DNA of 64,000 nucleotides from Halomonas heilongjiangensis (GCF_002879645.1 NZ_PNRE01000023.1:32001-96000), one strand, 5' to 3'. Counted from the stretch's first letter, positions 40,933 through 61,227 are shown. Notes: generated by a model from the sequence alone, not told the origin. Numbers and translations are program-made.

Positions 40933-41265
40933 CTACTTCTCGGCTACCTTGACGGTGATGTGGCAGGTGCGCTTCAAGATACGATCCGCACGGCCCTTGG
41001 CGCGCGGCTTGATACGCTTGAGCGTCATGCCCTCATCGACGCAGATGGTCGAGACACGCAGCTCGTCGATATCCATGCCGTTGTTTTCTTCCGCATTCGC
41101 AATGGCGGACTGCAGCACTTTCTTGACCAGCTTGGCAGCCTTCTTCGGTGAGAAGGTCAGCAGGTCCAGCGCTTCGGCGACCGGCTTACCGCGCACCTGG
41201 TCAGCCACCAAACGGGCCTTCTGGGCGGATAAACGAGCGCCACGCAGCTTAGCTGTGACTTCCAT
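40933..41265 (-). CDS. rplV: 50S ribosomal protein L22
   Basis: Its beta-hairpin lines the exit tunnel. The 110 residues equal E. coli: [23 protein letters not shown] at the start and the hairpin region [23 protein letters not shown]. The hairpin is intact, without the known macrolide-resistance deletion. Confidence 0.97.
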   Translation of the reverse strand: MEVTAKLRGARLSAQKARLVADQVRGKPVAEALDLLTFSPKKAAKLVKKVLQSAIANAEENNGMDIDELRVSTICVDEGMTLKRIKPRAKGRADRILKRTCHITVKVAEK

Positions 41266-41283
41266 CTCTCAATCCTCTCTGGC

Positions 41284-41559
41284 TTACCGTTTGGCTTTCT
41301 TGTCCGCCGCGTGACCGCGATAGGTGCGGGTGGCAGCGAATTCGCCCAGCTTGTGGCCAACCATTTCCTCGGAGACATGCACCGGGACATGCTGGCGACC
41401 GTTATGGACTGCAATGGTGAGCCCGACCATGTTGGGCAGGATCATGGAACGACGCGACCAGGTCTTGATCGGTTTGCGGTCGTTCTTCTCCACTGCAGCC
41501 TCAACCTTCTTCAGCAGATGAAGGTCAATGAAGGGACCTTTCTTCAGTGAACGTGGCAC
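41284..41559 (-). CDS. rpsS: 30S ribosomal protein S19
   Basis: Small-subunit head protein of 91 residues: [20 protein letters not shown], the [30 protein letters not shown] region and [20 protein letters not shown]10 operon, between rplB and rplV. Confidence 0.97.
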   Translation of the reverse strand: MPRSLKKGPFIDLHLLKKVEAAVEKNDRKPIKTWSRRSMILPNMVGLTIAVHNGRQHVPVHVSEEMVGHKLGEFAATRTYRGHAADKKAKR

Positions 41560-41592
41560 AGCCGTTACCTCTTAATGTCTTGGCGTAAGTTC

Positions 41593-42423
41593 TCAGTTCC
41601 GTGCCTTGCGGCGACGGACGATCAGCTTGTCGGTGCGCTTGTTCTTGCGGGTCTTGTGGCCCTTGGTAGGGACACCCCACGGAGTCACCGGGTGACGACC
41701 ACCGCTGGTGCGGCCTTCGCCGCCGCCGTGCGGGTGATCCACCGGGTTCATGGCCACGCCGCGAACGGTCGGGCGCACACCTCTCCAGCGCTTTGCACCG
41801 GCCTTGCCAAGCTGACGCAGGCTGTGCTCGGAGTTGCTCACTTCACCCAGGGTCGCACGGCACTCGGCCAGCACCTTGCGCATCTCGCCGGAGCGCAGAC
41901 GCAGGGTGGCGTAGTTGCCTTCACGGGCGACCAGCTGGGCGCTGGTCCCGGCGCTGCGGGCAAGCTGGGCGCCCTTGCCGGGCTTGAGCTCGATGCAGTG
42001 CACGGTGGAACCCAGCGGGACGTTACGCAACGGCAGGGCGTTGCCCTTCTTGATCGCCGCGTTGACGCCGGACTCGAGACGGTCGCCGGCGCTCACGCCC
42101 TTGGGGGCGATGATGTAGCGGCGCTCGCCGTCGAGATACTTGAGCAGCGCGATGTGGGCACTGCGGTTCGGATCGTACTCGAGACGCTCGACGACGGCGG
42201 GAACGCCATCCTTGGTGCGCTTGAAGTCGATGATCCGGTAGTGTTGACGGTGCCCACCGCCCACGTGACGGGTGGTGATGCGACCGTTGTTGTTACGCCC
42301 ACCGGAGCGCGACTGCTTCTCGAGCAGCGGCGCATAGGGCCGACCCTTGTGCAGCTCCTCGCCGACGATCTTGACGACGTGGCGACGACCGGCGGATGTG
42401 GGTTTAGTCTTGACGATTGCCAT
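41593..42423 (-). CDS. rplB: 50S ribosomal protein L2
   Basis: Highly conserved protein needed for subunit association and peptidyl transferase assembly. The 276 residues (E. coli 273) include [20 protein letters not shown] and the C-terminal signature [23 protein letters not shown] with the invariant histidine region. Confidence 0.98.
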   Translation of the reverse strand: MAIVKTKPTSAGRRHVVKIVGEELHKGRPYAPLLEKQSRSGGRNNNGRITTRHVGGGHRQHYRIIDFKRTKDGVPAVVERLEYDPNRSAHIALLKYLDGERRYIIAPKGVSAGDRLESGVNAAIKKGNALPLRNVPLGSTVHCIELKPGKGAQLARSAGTSAQLVAREGNYATLRLRSGEMRKVLAECRATLGEVSNSEHSLRQLGKAGAKRWRGVRPTVRGVAMNPVDHPHGGGEGRTSGGRHPVTPWGVPTKGHKTRKNKRTDKLIVRRRKARN

Positions 42424-42440
42424 GATCCGTACTCCTGCCC

Positions 42441-42737
42441 TTATTCGGCGCCAGAGAAGTCTTCAAGGGTTTCGCCGGCGGCCAGTGTCACGTAGGCCTT
42501 GCGATACCCCTGGCGATGACCGAGACCCTGCGCGGTGCGCTTGGTCTTGCCCTTCACGTTCAGCACCTGAACGCGGTCGACCTTCTTGCCGAACAGGGCC
42601 TGCACGGCCTTCTTGATCTCGGGCTTGGTCGCGTCGCTGGCCACCTTGAACACGTACTGGTTGCGTTCGGCAGCCATGGCGGCCTTCTCGGTCACGTGCG
42701 GACCAAGCAGAACCTTGAATACACGCTCCTGGTTCAT
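42441..42737 (-). CDS. rplW: 50S ribosomal protein L23
   Basis: Exit-tunnel protein that docks trigger factor and the signal recognition particle. The 98 residues (E. coli 100) include [23 protein letters not shown] and [16 protein letters not shown]. The start overlaps the rplD stop by four bases. Confidence 0.97.
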   Translation of the reverse strand: MNQERVFKVLLGPHVTEKAAMAAERNQYVFKVASDATKPEIKKAVQALFGKKVDRVQVLNVKGKTKRTAQGLGHRQGYRKAYVTLAAGETLEDFSGAE

Positions 42738-43339
42738 GCCAGCTTCTCCTCGAATTTACGCAGGGCGGAGACGGTGACCAGCACCTTGTCGAAGGCGACC
42801 AGGCTCACCGGGTCGGCGGCAGCCACGTCCACCACATCCACGTTGGGGATGTTGCGGGCGGCGAGGTAGAGCTTCTCGTCGACTTCTTCGGTGACGATCA
42901 GCACCTTCTCCAGGCCCAGCTCGGCCAACTTGGCGACCAGCTGCTTGGTCTTGGGCGCCTCGACGGTGATCTCGTCGACGGCGACCAGACGCTCCTGACG
43001 CACCAGCTCGGAGAGGATCGAACGCATCGCCGCGCGGTACATCTTGCGGTTGACCTTCTGGGAGTGGTCCTGCGGACGGGCCGCGAAGGTCACGCCGCCG
43101 CTGCGCCACAGGGGCGAACGGATGGTACCGGCACGGGCACGACCGGTGCCCTTCTGACGCCACGGCTTCTTGCCGCCGCCACGCACGTCGGAACGGTTCT
43201 TCTGAGCGCGGGTCCCCTGACGACCACCGGCCAGATAGGCGGTGACGACCTGGTGCACCAGCGCTTCGTTGAATTCTTTGCCAAAGGTGGCGTCGGACAC
43301 TTCGACGGTACCGGCGCCTGCAGCAAGATTCAGATTCAT
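42734..43339 (-). CDS. rplD: 50S ribosomal protein L4
   Basis: Tunnel protein; in E. coli it also represses the S10 operon through the long rpsJ leader. The 201 residues equal E. coli. The tunnel loop [30 protein letters not shown] (as its halves) is intact. The leader upstream of rpsJ here is too short for the E. coli mechanism. Confidence 0.97.
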   Translation of the reverse strand: MNLNLAAGAGTVEVSDATFGKEFNEALVHQVVTAYLAGGRQGTRAQKNRSDVRGGGKKPWRQKGTGRARAGTIRSPLWRSGGVTFAARPQDHSQKVNRKMYRAAMRSILSELVRQERLVAVDEITVEAPKTKQLVAKLAELGLEKVLIVTEEVDEKLYLAARNIPNVDVVDVAAADPVSLVAFDKVLVTVSALRKFEEKLA

Positions 43340-43353
43340 CGGTTATATCCCCT

Positions 43354-43992
43354 TCAGCCAGCTTTCACGGCACGGCGCACGACGACGTCACTGCCGGTGG
43401 CACCGGGAACGGCACCCTTGACCAGCAGCAGGTTACGCTCGGCATCGACGCGGACGACTTCGAGGCTCTGGACGGTGCAACGCACGTTGCCCATCTGGCC
43501 GGCCATCTTCTTGCCCTTGAACACGCGGCCCGGAGTCTGGCACATGCCGATGGAGCCCGGCGCGCGATGCGACAGGGAGTTGCCGTGGGTATTGTCCTGG
43601 GTGCGGAAGTTCCAGCGCTTGACGGCGCCCTGGAAGCCCTTGCCCTTGGAGGTGCCGGTCACGTCGATGATCTGACCAGCTTCGAAGAGGGATACGGTGA
43701 GTTCGCCGCCCACTTCCGGAGCCTCGTCGCCTGCTGCCAGGCGGAACTCCATCAGCGAACGACCGGCCTCGACACCTGCCTTGGCGAACAGCCCGGCCTG
43801 GGCTTTCGACAGATGCTTGGCCTTGCGGGAGCCGGTTGTCACCTGAACCGCGGCGTAGCCGTCGCTCTCGACGGACTTCACGCGGGTCACGCGGTTGGGC
43901 TCAACCTCGATCACGGTCACGGGCACGGATGCGCCATCCTCGGTGAAGACGCGGGTCATCCCGGCCTTCCTACCGACCAAACCGATAGTCAT
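43354..43992 (-). CDS. rplC: 50S ribosomal protein L3
   Basis: Starts large-subunit assembly and reaches the peptidyl transferase centre. The 212 residues (E. coli 209) contain [37 protein letters not shown] (as shorter blocks), whose central glutamine is the PrmB methylation site in E. coli. AAAGGAG precedes the ATG. The 160-base gap to rpsJ is unusually long for this operon. Confidence 0.97.
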   Translation of the reverse strand: MTIGLVGRKAGMTRVFTEDGASVPVTVIEVEPNRVTRVKSVESDGYAAVQVTTGSRKAKHLSKAQAGLFAKAGVEAGRSLMEFRLAAGDEAPEVGGELTVSLFEAGQIIDVTGTSKGKGFQGAVKRWNFRTQDNTHGNSLSHRAPGSIGMCQTPGRVFKGKKMAGQMGNVRCTVQSLEVVRVDAERNLLLVKGAVPGATGSDVVVRRAVKAG

Positions 43993-44103
43993 TCTCAGTC
44001 TCCTTTAGTGTACGGGGCTATCACCCGCTATGGCTGCCCTTTCCAGAGCATTCCACTAGCACGTTGTATGACGCCATCCCGGCGTGGCGGCTGCTGCCCA
44101 TAC

Positions 44104-44118
44104 CGACCCCTGGGGTCG
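44104..44118 (-). other. Structured rpsJ-rplC spacer (43993-44152)
   Basis: The 160-base spacer inside the S10 operon encodes no protein. It holds a perfect 7-bp hairpin, CGACCCC/GGGGTCG (44104-44118), and a further possible stem GCCACGCCGGGATGGC (minus strand, about 44080-44095). It may carry a regulatory or processing signal. Confidence 0.45.
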
Positions 44119-44152
44119 CACGAGCGCTGGGCCGCGAGTGTCTAGTGTGGTC

Positions 44153-44464
44153 TTAGTCGAGCTTGATCTGCACGTCCACGCCAGCGGCGAGGTCGAGCTT
44201 CATCAGGGCGTCAACGGTCTTTTCCGTGGGCTCGACGATGTCGAGTACACGCTTGTGGGTGCGAATCTCGTACTGGTCGCGCGCGTCCTTGTTGACGTGC
44301 GGCGAGATCAGCACGGTGTAACGCTCGCGATTGGTCGGCAAGGGAATCGGACCACGAACCTGGGCGCCGGTACGCTTGGCGGTCTCAACGATCTCCGCAG
44401 CGGACTGGTCGATCAGGCGATGGTCGAAAGCCTTCAACCGAATGCGAATCTTCTGGTTCTGCAT
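44153..44464 (-). CDS. rpsJ: 30S ribosomal protein S10
   Basis: Small-subunit protein that also pairs with NusB and NusG in antitermination and transcription-translation coupling. From ATG 44462-44464 it has 103 residues as in E. coli: [19 protein letters not shown], then [22 protein letters not shown]. The in-frame upstream extension reaches into the promoter and is not real. First gene of the S10 operon. Confidence 0.98.
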   Translation of the reverse strand: MQNQKIRIRLKAFDHRLIDQSAAEIVETAKRTGAQVRGPIPLPTNRERYTVLISPHVNKDARDQYEIRTHKRVLDIVEPTEKTVDALMKLDLAAGVDVQIKLD

Positions 44465-44528
44465 TTGCCCTAAACTCCAATGGATCTCGACGGCGCGAGC
44501 CGTCCACCCACGCATTCAAAGGATGCGC

Positions 44529-44557
44529 ATTATAGGCACGCCGCGGACGAGTGTCAA
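44529..44557 (-). promoter_or_regulatory. Perfect-consensus sigma-70 promoter of the S10 operon
   Basis: On the minus strand TTGACA (44557-44552), exactly 17 bases, and TATAAT (44534-44529). Transcription would start near 44522, leaving a leader of only about 58 bases before rpsJ. It lies right after the tuf terminator. Confidence 0.9.
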
Positions 44558-44577
44558 TCACTCGCCGCGGTGCGCAG

Positions 44578-44606
44578 AAAGGGGGCTCCTCGCGGAGCCC
44601 CCTTCG
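44578..44606 (-). terminator. Terminator after tuf
   Basis: An 11-bp stem, AAGGGGGCTCC (44579-44589) with its complement (44594-44604) and loop TCGC, followed on the minus strand by TTTCTGCGC. It separates the str and S10 units. Confidence 0.85.
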
Positions 44607-44628
44607 ATCGATCCAGCAGTCCGGGGAC

Positions 44629-45822
<1,194 letters not shown>

Positions 45823-45851
45823 TGCTTTAACCCCTTTACGTTAGCTAACGG

Positions 45852-47972
45852 TTAACCGTTTTGGTTGATGACGGCTTCAACGACGCTGGACGGCGCCTCT
45901 TCGTAATCCGCAAACTCCATGACGTAGCTTGCGCGGCCCTGGGTCTGAGAACGCAGATCGGTCGCGTAACCGAACATCTCAGCCAACGGAACCCGGGCGC
46001 GGATGATCTTGCCGGCAGACGAGTCATCCATGCCCTGCACCAGACCGCGACGGCGGTTCAGGTCGCCCATGACATCACCCATGAAGTCCTCGGGAGTCAC
46101 GACCTCGACCTTCATCACCGGCTCCAGCAGCACGGCCCTGGCCTTCTTGGCACCTTCTTTGATCGCCATGGAAGAGGCGACCTTGAACGCGGTCTCGTTG
46201 GAGTCCACGTCGTGGTAGGAGCCATCGTACAGCGTAACCTTGACGTCGATCATCGGGTAGCCCGCGATGACACCGTTCTGCAGCTGCTCGTAGGCCCCTT
46301 TCTCGACGGCTGGCACGTATTCCTTGGGAACCACACCGCCGACGATCTCGGAGGCGAATTTGAAGTGCAACTCTTCGTCTTCGCCCTTGTCTGCCGCAGT
46401 CAGCGGCTCGATGCGCAACCAGACATGGCCGTACTGACCGCGACCGCCTGACTGACGCACGAACTTGCCTTCCTGCTCGACCGTGCCGCGAATGGTCTCG
46501 CGATAGGCGACCTGCGGCTTGCCGATGTTGGCCTCGACCTTGAACTCGCGACGCATGCGGTCGACGATGATGTCGAGGTGCAGCTCGCCCATACCGGAGA
46601 TGATGGTCTGGCCGGTCTCCTCGTCGGTCTTGACGCGGAACGAGGGGTCCTCCTGGGCCAGCTTGCCCAGCGCCACGCCCATCTTCTCCTGGTCGGCCTT
46701 GGACTTCGGCTCCACCGCCACCGAGATCACCGGATCCGGGAACTCCATGCGCTCGAGAACGATCTTGTCGTTCAGGTCGCACAGGGTGTCACCGGTGGTG
46801 ACGTCCTTGAGGCCGATGCAGGCGGCGATGTCGCCGGCCAGCACTTCCTTGATCTCTTCGCGGGAGTTGGCGTGCATCTGCACGATACGCCCCACGCGCT
46901 CCTTCTTCTGCTTGACCGAGTTGTAGACGCTGTCACCGGACTTCAGCACCCCGGAGTAGACGCGAATGAAGGTCAGGGTGCCGACGAAGGGGTCGGTGGC
47001 GATCTTGAACGCCAGCGCGGCGAACGGCGCACTGTCGTCCGCCTCGCGGGTGGCGATGGTGCCATCCTTGTCGTCGAGCTCACCCTCGATGGCCTTGACC
47101 TCGGTGGGTGACGGCATGTACTCGATGACGCCATCGAGCACCGCCTGCACGCCCTTGTTCTTGAACGCCGAGCCGCAGGTGACCAGCACGATCTCGTTGT
47201 CCAGGGTGCGACGACGCAGGCCGGCCTTGATCTCTTCGATGGTCAGCTCACCACCCTCGAGATACTTGTCCATCAGCTCTTCGGAGGCCTCGGCGGCCGC
47301 CTCGACCATCTCTTCGCGGTACTTCTCGGCCGTCTCCTGAAGCTCGGCGGGAATATCGACGAGCTCATAGCTCATGCCGAGGCTATCCTCGTCCCACAGG
47401 ATGGCCTTCATGGCGATCAGGTCGATGACGCCCTTGAAGTCTTCCTCGGTGCCCCAGTTGATCTGGATCGGCACGGCATTGGCGCCGAGACGCTCCTTGA
47501 GCTGGTCGACCACCATGAAGAAGTCGGCGCCGGTGCGGTCCATCTTGTTGACGAACACCATGCGCGGGACTTCGTACTTGTTGGCCTGACGCCACACGGT
47601 CTCGGTCTGGGGCTGGACGCCGGACGAGCCGCACAGCACCACGACGGCACCGTCGAGCACGCGCAGCGAACGCTCGACCTCGATGGTGAAGTCGACGTGC
47701 CCCGGGGTATCGATGATGTTGATGCGGTGCTCATCGAACTGCTTGTTCATGCCCTGCCAGAAGCAGGTGGTCGCGGCGGAGGTGATGGTGATGCCACGCT
47801 CCTGCTCCTGCTCCATCCAGTCCATGGTGGCGGCACCATCATGGACCTCACCGACCTTGTGCGACAGGCCGGTGTAGAACAGGACGCGCTCGGTCGTGGT
47901 GGTCTTGCCGGCGTCGACGTGTGCAACGATACCGATATTGCGGTAACGATTTAGCGGAGTCTTGCGAGCCAC
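45852..47972 (-). CDS. fusA: Elongation factor G
   Basis: GTPase driving translocation and, with RRF, ribosome recycling. The 706 residues (E. coli 704) contain [40 protein letters not shown] (as two blocks), [10 protein letters not shown] and the domain IV loop around [17 protein letters not shown]. It is between rpsG and tuf in the str operon. Confidence 0.98.
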   Translation of the reverse strand: MARKTPLNRYRNIGIVAHVDAGKTTTTERVLFYTGLSHKVGEVHDGAATMDWMEQEQERGITITSAATTCFWQGMNKQFDEHRINIIDTPGHVDFTIEVERSLRVLDGAVVVLCGSSGVQPQTETVWRQANKYEVPRMVFVNKMDRTGADFFMVVDQLKERLGANAVPIQINWGTEEDFKGVIDLIAMKAILWDEDSLGMSYELVDIPAELQETAEKYREEMVEAAAEASEELMDKYLEGGELTIEEIKAGLRRRTLDNEIVLVTCGSAFKNKGVQAVLDGVIEYMPSPTEVKAIEGELDDKDGTIATREADDSAPFAALAFKIATDPFVGTLTFIRVYSGVLKSGDSVYNSVKQKKERVGRIVQMHANSREEIKEVLAGDIAACIGLKDVTTGDTLCDLNDKIVLERMEFPDPVISVAVEPKSKADQEKMGVALGKLAQEDPSFRVKTDEETGQTIISGMGELHLDIIVDRMRREFKVEANIGKPQVAYRETIRGTVEQEGKFVRQSGGRGQYGHVWLRIEPLTAADKGEDEELHFKFASEIVGGVVPKEYVPAVEKGAYEQLQNGVIAGYPMIDVKVTLYDGSYHDVDSNETAFKVASSMAIKEGAKKARAVLLEPVMKVEVVTPEDFMGDVMGDLNRRRGLVQGMDDSSAGKIIRARVPLAEMFGYATDLRSQTQGRASYVMEFADYEEAPSSVVEAVINQNG

Positions 47973-48016
47973 GTTGGAACTCCCCGTTGATTGGCGATGC
48001 GTTAGAAGCGCTGCAC

Positions 48017-48487
48017 TTAGAAACGATAGTGCGAGAAGGCCTTGTTGGCTTCCGCCATGCGATGCACGTCTTCACGCTTCTTGACGGCCGAGCCCTTGCC
48101 TTCGGCGGCATCCAGCATCTCGCCGGCCAGACGCTGCACCATGGTCTTCTCACCACGACGGCGGGCGGCATCCACCAGCCAGCGCATGGCCAGCGCCTGA
48201 CGACGCGAGGGACGCACCTCGACCGGCACCTGATAGGTCGCACCGCCGACGCGGCGAGACTTGACCTCGACCATGGGCTGGATGGCTTCCAGCGCCTTGT
48301 CGAAGATCTCCAGCGGCTCTTCCTTGCTACGCTCGGCAACCCTGTCCAGCGCACCGTAGACGATGCGCTCAGCTACGGACTTCTTGCCGCTGACCATCAG
48401 GTGGTTCATGAACTTCGCCAGGCGCTCGCTTCCGAACTTGGGATCCGGCAGGATCTCGCGCTTAGCCGCAACTCTTCTTCTAGGCAT
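48017..48487 (-). CDS. rpsG: 30S ribosomal protein S7
   Basis: Initiates assembly of the 30S head; in E. coli it regulates the str operon by binding the rpsL-rpsG spacer. The 156 residues start [20 protein letters not shown] and contain [29 protein letters not shown] blocks. The 121-base spacer before it (48488-48608) is where an S7 site would lie; I could not confirm the structure. Confidence 0.97.
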   Translation of the reverse strand: MPRRRVAAKREILPDPKFGSERLAKFMNHLMVSGKKSVAERIVYGALDRVAERSKEEPLEIFDKALEAIQPMVEVKSRRVGGATYQVPVEVRPSRRQALAMRWLVDAARRRGEKTMVQRLAGEMLDAAEGKGSAVKKREDVHRMAEANKAFSHYRF

Positions 48488-48608
48488 GATAAGCCCTCTG
48501 TAAAGGGTCCTTCAGGTAAACCCGAGACGACCGCCTGCGGCGGCGCTCGACCTTACTCTTATCAGACCGATGCCATGTGTTCCGTAGGGTTGGCCTGAGC
48601 CACCCGAT

Positions 48609-48983
48609 TTACGCCTTGGGCCGCTTGGTACCGTACTTGGAGCGACCCTGCTTGCGGTTCTGCACGCCGGAGGTGTCCAGGGCGCCACGCACGGTGTGAT
48701 AACGCACACCGGGAAGGTCCTTGACACGGCCGCCGCGAATCAGGACCACGGAGTGCTCCTGCAGGTTGTGGCCTTCACCGCCGATGTAGGAAGAGACCTC
48801 GAAACCGTTGGTGAGGCGCACACGGCAGACCTTACGCAGGGCCGAGTTCGGCTTCTTCGGGGTGGTGGTGTAGACGCGGGTGCAGACCCCGCGCTTCTGC
48901 GGGCAGGCCTGCAGCGCCGGCACGTCGCTCTTGCTGACGGGGCGCTTGCGCGGCTTGCGCACGAGCTGATTGATCGTTGCCAT
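48609..48983 (-). CDS. rpsL: 30S ribosomal protein S12
   Basis: Decoding-centre protein, 124 residues as in E. coli. [23 protein letters not shown] and [13 protein letters not shown] are wild-type at the classical streptomycin positions (lysines 43 and 88). First gene of the str operon, with a promoter about 115-140 bases upstream. Confidence 0.98.
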   Translation of the reverse strand: MATINQLVRKPRKRPVSKSDVPALQACPQKRGVCTRVYTTTPKKPNSALRKVCRVRLTNGFEVSSYIGGEGHNLQEHSVVLIRGGRVKDLPGVRYHTVRGALDTSGVQNRKQGRSKYGTKRPKA

Positions 48984-49095
48984 CTATTGCTCCAATGGGT
49001 TGCCTTCGCGGAAGCGAGGTAGCCGCTCGCTTTCCTGTACTACGCTGCCTTTCCAGCGGGCGCGGGCGCACCCACCCCACTGTTAAAGGCTGCGC

Positions 49096-49125
49096 ATTCT
49101 AATGGCTGACGCGCCCGGCCGTCAA
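49096..49125 (-). promoter_or_regulatory. Sigma-70 promoter of the str operon
   Basis: On the minus strand TTGACG (49125-49120), 18 bases, and TAGAAT (49101-49096), then TGCGC. It begins exactly where the rpoC terminator-like hairpin ends. Confidence 0.75.
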
Positions 49126-49161
49126 GCCTGGCGCCCACCCCCGCGGGGGAGCACGCCAGGC
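49126..49161 (-). terminator. Large GC hairpin after rpoC
   Basis: GCCTGGCG (49126-49133) pairs with CGCCAGGC (49154-49161), and the inside holds CCCCC-GC-GGGGG (49138-49149). It lies 16 bases after the rpoC stop. Only two T residues follow on the minus strand, so it may be Rho-aided or a 3'-end stabiliser. Confidence 0.55.
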
Positions 49162-49176
49162 CCGCGGCCCGCGGCG

Positions 49177-53397
<4,221 letters not shown>

Positions 53398-53479
53398 GGG
53401 GTCGGCTCCGCTGCGGAGTTGTCATGGGCGGGGGCGTTGCCACCCCCGCGGACCGTCATTCTGTGAAGCGTCGGCCGCC

Positions 53480-57556
<4,077 letters not shown>

Positions 57557-57684
57557 CTGTATTCCCCAGCTTGTTCACCATGGGTGACCGATGCGTGGTC
57601 GGCGCCACCCGACGGGAGCGGCTCCGTCAGGCGATGAAGGCAAGCACCGCGTCGGGTTGCTCGCCTTCGGAATTCGGCTGGCGG

Positions 57685-57700
57685 CTCTGCTCATGCAGAG
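57685..57700 (-). other. Hairpin in the rplL-rpoB gap (57557-57788)
   Basis: CTCTGC-TCAT-GCAGAG forms a 6-bp stem in the 232-base spacer. It could be an attenuator or a processing site that sets the ratio of L12 to RNA polymerase mRNA. The rest of the gap shows no open frame or clear promoter. Confidence 0.4.
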
Positions 57701-57788
57701 GCCAGTGACAACAGAAAAAGGCCGGCAGCGGGTGTCCCGCCACCAGCCGTGGAAGCTTACGCAGCGCGTGAAGCCATGGGCACAAGGA

Positions 57789-58160
57789 TTACTTGAGCTC
57801 CACGCTCGCGCCGGCCTCTTCCAGTTTGGCCTTGGCCGCTTCGGCCTCGTCCTTGGACAGGGCTTCCTTGATGGTCGCCGGTGCGCCGTCGACGGCGCCC
57901 TTGGCTTCCTTCAGGCCCAGGCCGGTGATCTCGCGGACGACCTTGATCACGTTGACCTTCTTCTCGCCGGCAGCGGTCAGCACCAGGTCGAACTCGGTCT
58001 GCTCTTCGGCGGCGGCTTCGCCACCGGCAGCCGGGCCGGCCACGACGGCGGCAGCGGCAGAGACGCCGAACTTCTCTTCCATGGCTTCGATCAGCTCGAC
58101 GACTTCCATGACGGACATGTCGGCGACGGCGTTGATGATGTCTTCTTTGGTCAGTGCCAT
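57789..58160 (-). CDS. rplL: 50S ribosomal protein L7/L12
   Basis: Stalk protein that recruits translation factors. The 123 residues have the N-terminal dimer part [21 protein letters not shown], an alanine/glycine-rich hinge ([19 protein letters not shown]) and the factor-binding domain [22 protein letters not shown]. It lies 89 bases after rplJ. Confidence 0.98.
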   Translation of the reverse strand: MALTKEDIINAVADMSVMEVVELIEAMEEKFGVSAAAAVVAGPAAGGEAAAEEQTEFDLVLTAAGEKKVNVIKVVREITGLGLKEAKGAVDGAPATIKEALSKDEAEAAKAKLEEAGASVELK

Positions 58161-58249
58161 TTTCAGGTTCCTAACTTTGCGGGAGCTTCGGTAGGCCGAT
58201 AGCTCGAGGATTCAATGTTCGATTCGGGCTGCGCAGCAGAGTTCGCCGA

Positions 58250-58753
58250 TCAGGCGGCGGCTTCCTGCTTCTGGTCGCGCAGCGCGGCGAGGGTACGGAC
58301 CAGCTTGCCGGCAGAAGCTTCCTTCATGACGGACATCAGCTTGGCGATCGCCTCATCGTAGGTCGGCAGTGTTGCCAGACGGTCGATGTCGGTCGCCGGG
58401 ATCAGCTCGCCCTCGTAGGCCAGCGCCTTGACTTCGAAGTTCTGATCCTGCTTGGCGAACTCCTTGAACAGACGGGCGGCGGCGCCCGGGTGCTCGGTGG
58501 AGAAGGCCAGCAGGGTCGGGCCCACGAAGCTGTCGTTCAGGCACTCCCACTGGGTGCCTGACAGGGCGCGGCGTGCCAGGGTGTTGCGCACAACACGGAT
58601 CTGCACGCCATTCTCGCGGGCCTGCTTGCGCAGACCGGTCATCTTCTCGACCGTGACGCCACGAGAATCGGCAACTACGACGGAGAGAGCGTCCTTGGCG
58701 GCTGCACTGACCTCGGCAACAATCGCCTTCTTGCCTTCGAGTGCTAGTGGCAC
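58250..58753 (-). CDS. rplJ: 50S ribosomal protein L10
   Basis: Base of the ribosomal stalk, anchoring L7/L12 dimers. I place the start at GTG 58753, eight bases after GGAG, giving 167 residues beginning [21 protein letters not shown] like other L10 proteins; GTG 58762 would overlap that GGAG. The L10-L12 complex represses translation by binding the leader in E. coli. Confidence 0.95.
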   Translation of the reverse strand: MPLALEGKKAIVAEVSAAAKDALSVVVADSRGVTVEKMTGLRKQARENGVQIRVVRNTLARRALSGTQWECLNDSFVGPTLLAFSTEHPGAAARLFKEFAKQDQNFEVKALAYEGELIPATDIDRLATLPTYDEAIAKLMSVMKEASAGKLVRTLAALRDQKQEAAA

Positions 58754-59028
58754 AGTGATCACTCCTTCGTGCCGGAACCTCGAACGAGGACTCCGGTGGT
58801 TACCATCTCTCCCGCCCCGGCGCGCGAGCAGCGGGGCGGAAGTCCTGGGTGATGGTGCTCACCAGATGTCTGGCGGCACACCATCTGCGCAGGCCTTCCC
58901 GAGGGAAGATTAAGCCGCCCTTCTCGATGAGGGGCGGCGCCTGCGGTCTTTGACGGTGCCCCGCCGGCACGTTCTGCAACCGTGCACGGGGACCGCAAAG
59001 TTCTTGCCTGTTGCCGTCGAACCGCCGC
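58754..59028 (-). promoter_or_regulatory. rplJ leader (L10 leader candidate)
   Basis: The 275-base gap between rplA and rplJ has no gene. It includes a 7-bp GC stem, GCCGCCC/GGGCGGC (58914-58938), followed on the minus strand by TTAATCTTCC. Farther on, AGATGGTGTGC and GGTGAGCACCATC can pair. This is where the autogenous L10-L12 binding leader lies in gammaproteobacteria. The assignment is by position and visible stems, not by a covariance model. Confidence 0.6.
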
Positions 59029-59721
59029 TCAGACCAGCGCGGAGTGATCGACGGTGATGCCCGGGCCCATGGTGGTGGACAGGGTCACCTTCTTGAAATA
59101 GATCCCCTTGGAAGAGCTCGGCTTGAGCCGCTTGAGGTCGGCGACCAGCGCCTCCAGGTTGCCCTGGATGGCGGCGGCATCGAAGTCGACCTTGCCAAGG
59201 GTGGTATGGATGATGCCGTTCTTGTCGGTACGGAAGCGCACCTGACCGGCCTTGGCGTTCTTCACCGCGGTGGCGACGTCCGGGGTCACGGTACCGACCT
59301 TGGGGTTCGGCATCAGGCCGCGCGGACCGAGGATCTGGCCCAACTGGCCGACCACCCGCATGGCGTCCGGCGAGGCGATGACCACGTCGAAGTCGAGCTG
59401 GCCCTTCTTCACCTGCTCGGCCAGATCGTCCATGCCGACGATATCGGCACCGGCTTCCTTGGCGGCATCGGCGTTGGCACCCTGGGTGAAGACGGCGACA
59501 CGCACGTCCTTGCCGGTACCATTGGGCATGACGGTGGCGCCACGCACGACCTGGTCGGACTTGCGCGGGTCGACGCCCAGGTTGATGGCGACGTCCAGGG
59601 ACTCCTTGAACTTGACGGTGGACAGCTCGGCGAGCAGCGCCACGGCCTCCTCGAGGGAGTACACCTTGGCGGTATCGACCTTTTCCTGGATCAGCTTGGC
59701 GCGCTTGGTCAGTTTAGCCAT
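59029..59721 (-). CDS. rplA: 50S ribosomal protein L1
   Basis: L1-stalk protein that helps release deacylated tRNA and, in E. coli, represses the L11 operon. The 230 residues (E. coli 234) start [20 protein letters not shown] and contain [23 protein letters not shown] [20 protein letters not shown]. It lies two bases after rplK. Confidence 0.97.
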   Translation of the reverse strand: MAKLTKRAKLIQEKVDTAKVYSLEEAVALLAELSTVKFKESLDVAINLGVDPRKSDQVVRGATVMPNGTGKDVRVAVFTQGANADAAKEAGADIVGMDDLAEQVKKGQLDFDVVIASPDAMRVVGQLGQILGPRGLMPNPKVGTVTPDVATAVKNAKAGQVRFRTDKNGIIHTTLGKVDFDAAAIQGNLEALVADLKRLKPSSSKGIYFKKVTLSTTMGPGITVDHSALV

Positions 59722-59723
59722 GA

Positions 59724-60155
59724 TCAGAGACCCTCCACGTTCAGGCCCATGCTACGGGCACTACCGGCAATGGTGCGCACCGCGGCATCGAGATCGGCAG
59801 CCGTCAGGTCCGGCTCCTTGGTCTTGGCGATCTCCTCGAGCTGCTCACGGGTCACGGTACCGACCTTCTTCTTGTTCGGCTCACCGGAGCCGGACTTGAT
59901 GCCAGCGGCCTTCTTCAGCAGGACCGCGGCGGGCGGGGTCTTGGTGACGAAGGTGAAGCTGCGGTCGGAGTAGACGGTGATGACCACGGGAGTCGGCAGA
60001 CCCGGCTCGATGTCCTGGGTGGCCGCGTTGAAGGCCTTGCAGAACTCCATGATGTTGACACCGTGCTGACCCAGCGCGGGGCCCACGGGGGGACTCGGGT
60101 TGGCTTTGCCAGCTGCGACCTGCAGCTTGATGTAAGCCTGTACTTTCTTGGCCAT
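59724..60155 (-). CDS. rplK: 50S ribosomal protein L11
   Basis: Factor-binding-site protein needed for RelA activation and thiostrepton binding. The 143 residues (E. coli 142) start [20 protein letters not shown] and contain [22 protein letters not shown] and the final signature [15 protein letters not shown]. First gene of the L11 operon, 89 bases after nusG; that gap holds a 7-bp GC hairpin (60202-60221). Confidence 0.97.
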   Translation of the reverse strand: MAKKVQAYIKLQVAAGKANPSPPVGPALGQHGVNIMEFCKAFNAATQDIEPGLPTPVVITVYSDRSFTFVTKTPPAAVLLKKAAGIKSGSGEPNKKKVGTVTREQLEEIAKTKEPDLTAADLDAAVRTIAGSARSMGLNVEGL

Positions 60156-60244
60156 GTTGGACTCCAGTTGGGTAGTAGCGCCTTGCGGCTCCCCGGGTTA
60201 CGCGGCCGACCCGGCGGCCGCATCGCAAACGTCAGGCCGAGAGG

Positions 60245-60778
60245 CTATTCCTTCTCGACCTGCGCGAATTCCAGCTCGACAGGGGTCGAGCGACCGAAGA
60301 TCAGCACGCTGACCTGCAGGCGACTCTTGTCGTAGTTGACCTCTTCCACCACCCCATTGAAGTCGGCGAAGGGCCCATCGACCACGCGCACGGACTGCCC
60401 CGGCTCGAACATGGTCTTGGGGCGCGGCTTGTCGGTACCGTCCTTCACCCGACGCAGGATGGCATCGGCCTCCTTCTGGGTGATCGGCGCAGGCTTCTCC
60501 TTGGTCCCGCCGATGAACCCCATGACGCGCGGGGTCTCGTTGACCAGGTGCCAGGTCTCGTCGTCCATCTCCATCTCGACCAGCACGTAGCCGGGATAGA
60601 ACTTGCGCTCGCTCTTGCGGCGCTTGCCATCACGCATCTCGACGACTTCTTCGGTGGGCACCAGGATCTCGCCGAAGCGATCCTCCATGCCATGCATCTT
60701 CACGCGCTCGATCAGCGAGCGCATGACATGCTTCTCGAAGCCGGAGTAGGCGTGCACGACGTACCAACGCTTGGACAT
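60245..60778 (-). CDS. nusG: Transcription termination/antitermination factor NusG
   Basis: Binds RNA polymerase and links it to Rho or to the ribosome through S10. From ATG 60776-60778 it has 177 residues (E. coli 181): the NGN domain [18 protein letters not shown], then a KOW domain with [24 protein letters not shown]. It lies eight bases after secE; the open frame upstream runs into secE and is not used. Confidence 0.97.
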   Translation of the reverse strand: MSKRWYVVHAYSGFEKHVMRSLIERVKMHGMEDRFGEILVPTEEVVEMRDGKRRKSERKFYPGYVLVEMEMDDETWHLVNETPRVMGFIGGTKEKPAPITQKEADAILRRVKDGTDKPRPKTMFEPGQSVRVVDGPFADFNGVVEEVNYDKSRLQVSVLIFGRSTPVELEFAQVEKE

Positions 60779-60786
60779 GGAAACTC

Positions 60787-61155
60787 CTAACCAATGACGC
60801 CGGACATCGCCCAGCCAAGAAGGGTGTCGATCAGCCACAGCATCAGACCGACCACCAGCACGGCCACCAGCACGATACCCGTGGTCTGCACGGTCTCGGG
60901 GCGCGTCGGCCACACCACACGCTGGATCTCCTTCTTCGCGCTCCTGGCCAGCTCGGTGAGCTCGCGCCCCCGGGTCGTGGTCAGGGCAACCAGCGCCGCC
61001 ACAATGCTCAGGGCGACGACGCCCAGCACGCGATAGAGGAGCGCCAGATCGGCGAAGTAGGTATTGCCGACAACGGCCAGGACCAGCAGAGTGACGACAA
61101 CCGCCCACTTGAGCCCGTCGTGGCGCGACTCCTGCACCTCGGCGCTATGCTTCAT
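60787..61155 (-). CDS. secE: Protein translocase subunit SecE
   Basis: SecYEG subunit. The 122 residues from ATG 61153-61155 (E. coli 127) have three membrane segments (about 18-36, 42-60 and 92-115), so it is the long enterobacterial-type SecE. The conserved cytoplasmic block [25 protein letters not shown] precedes the last helix. It is the gene after tRNA-Trp and before nusG. Confidence 0.97.
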   Translation of the reverse strand: MKHSAEVQESRHDGLKWAVVVTLLVLAVVGNTYFADLALLYRVLGVVALSIVAALVALTTTRGRELTELARSAKKEIQRVVWPTRPETVQTTGIVLVAVLVVGLMLWLIDTLLGWAMSGVIG

Positions 61156-61227
61156 GAAAACGAGACTCCTCAGGGCGCGGCAATCGAAACATGAAAGTAT
61201 ATAAAATAACGCCAGCCTGGGGAAGAC

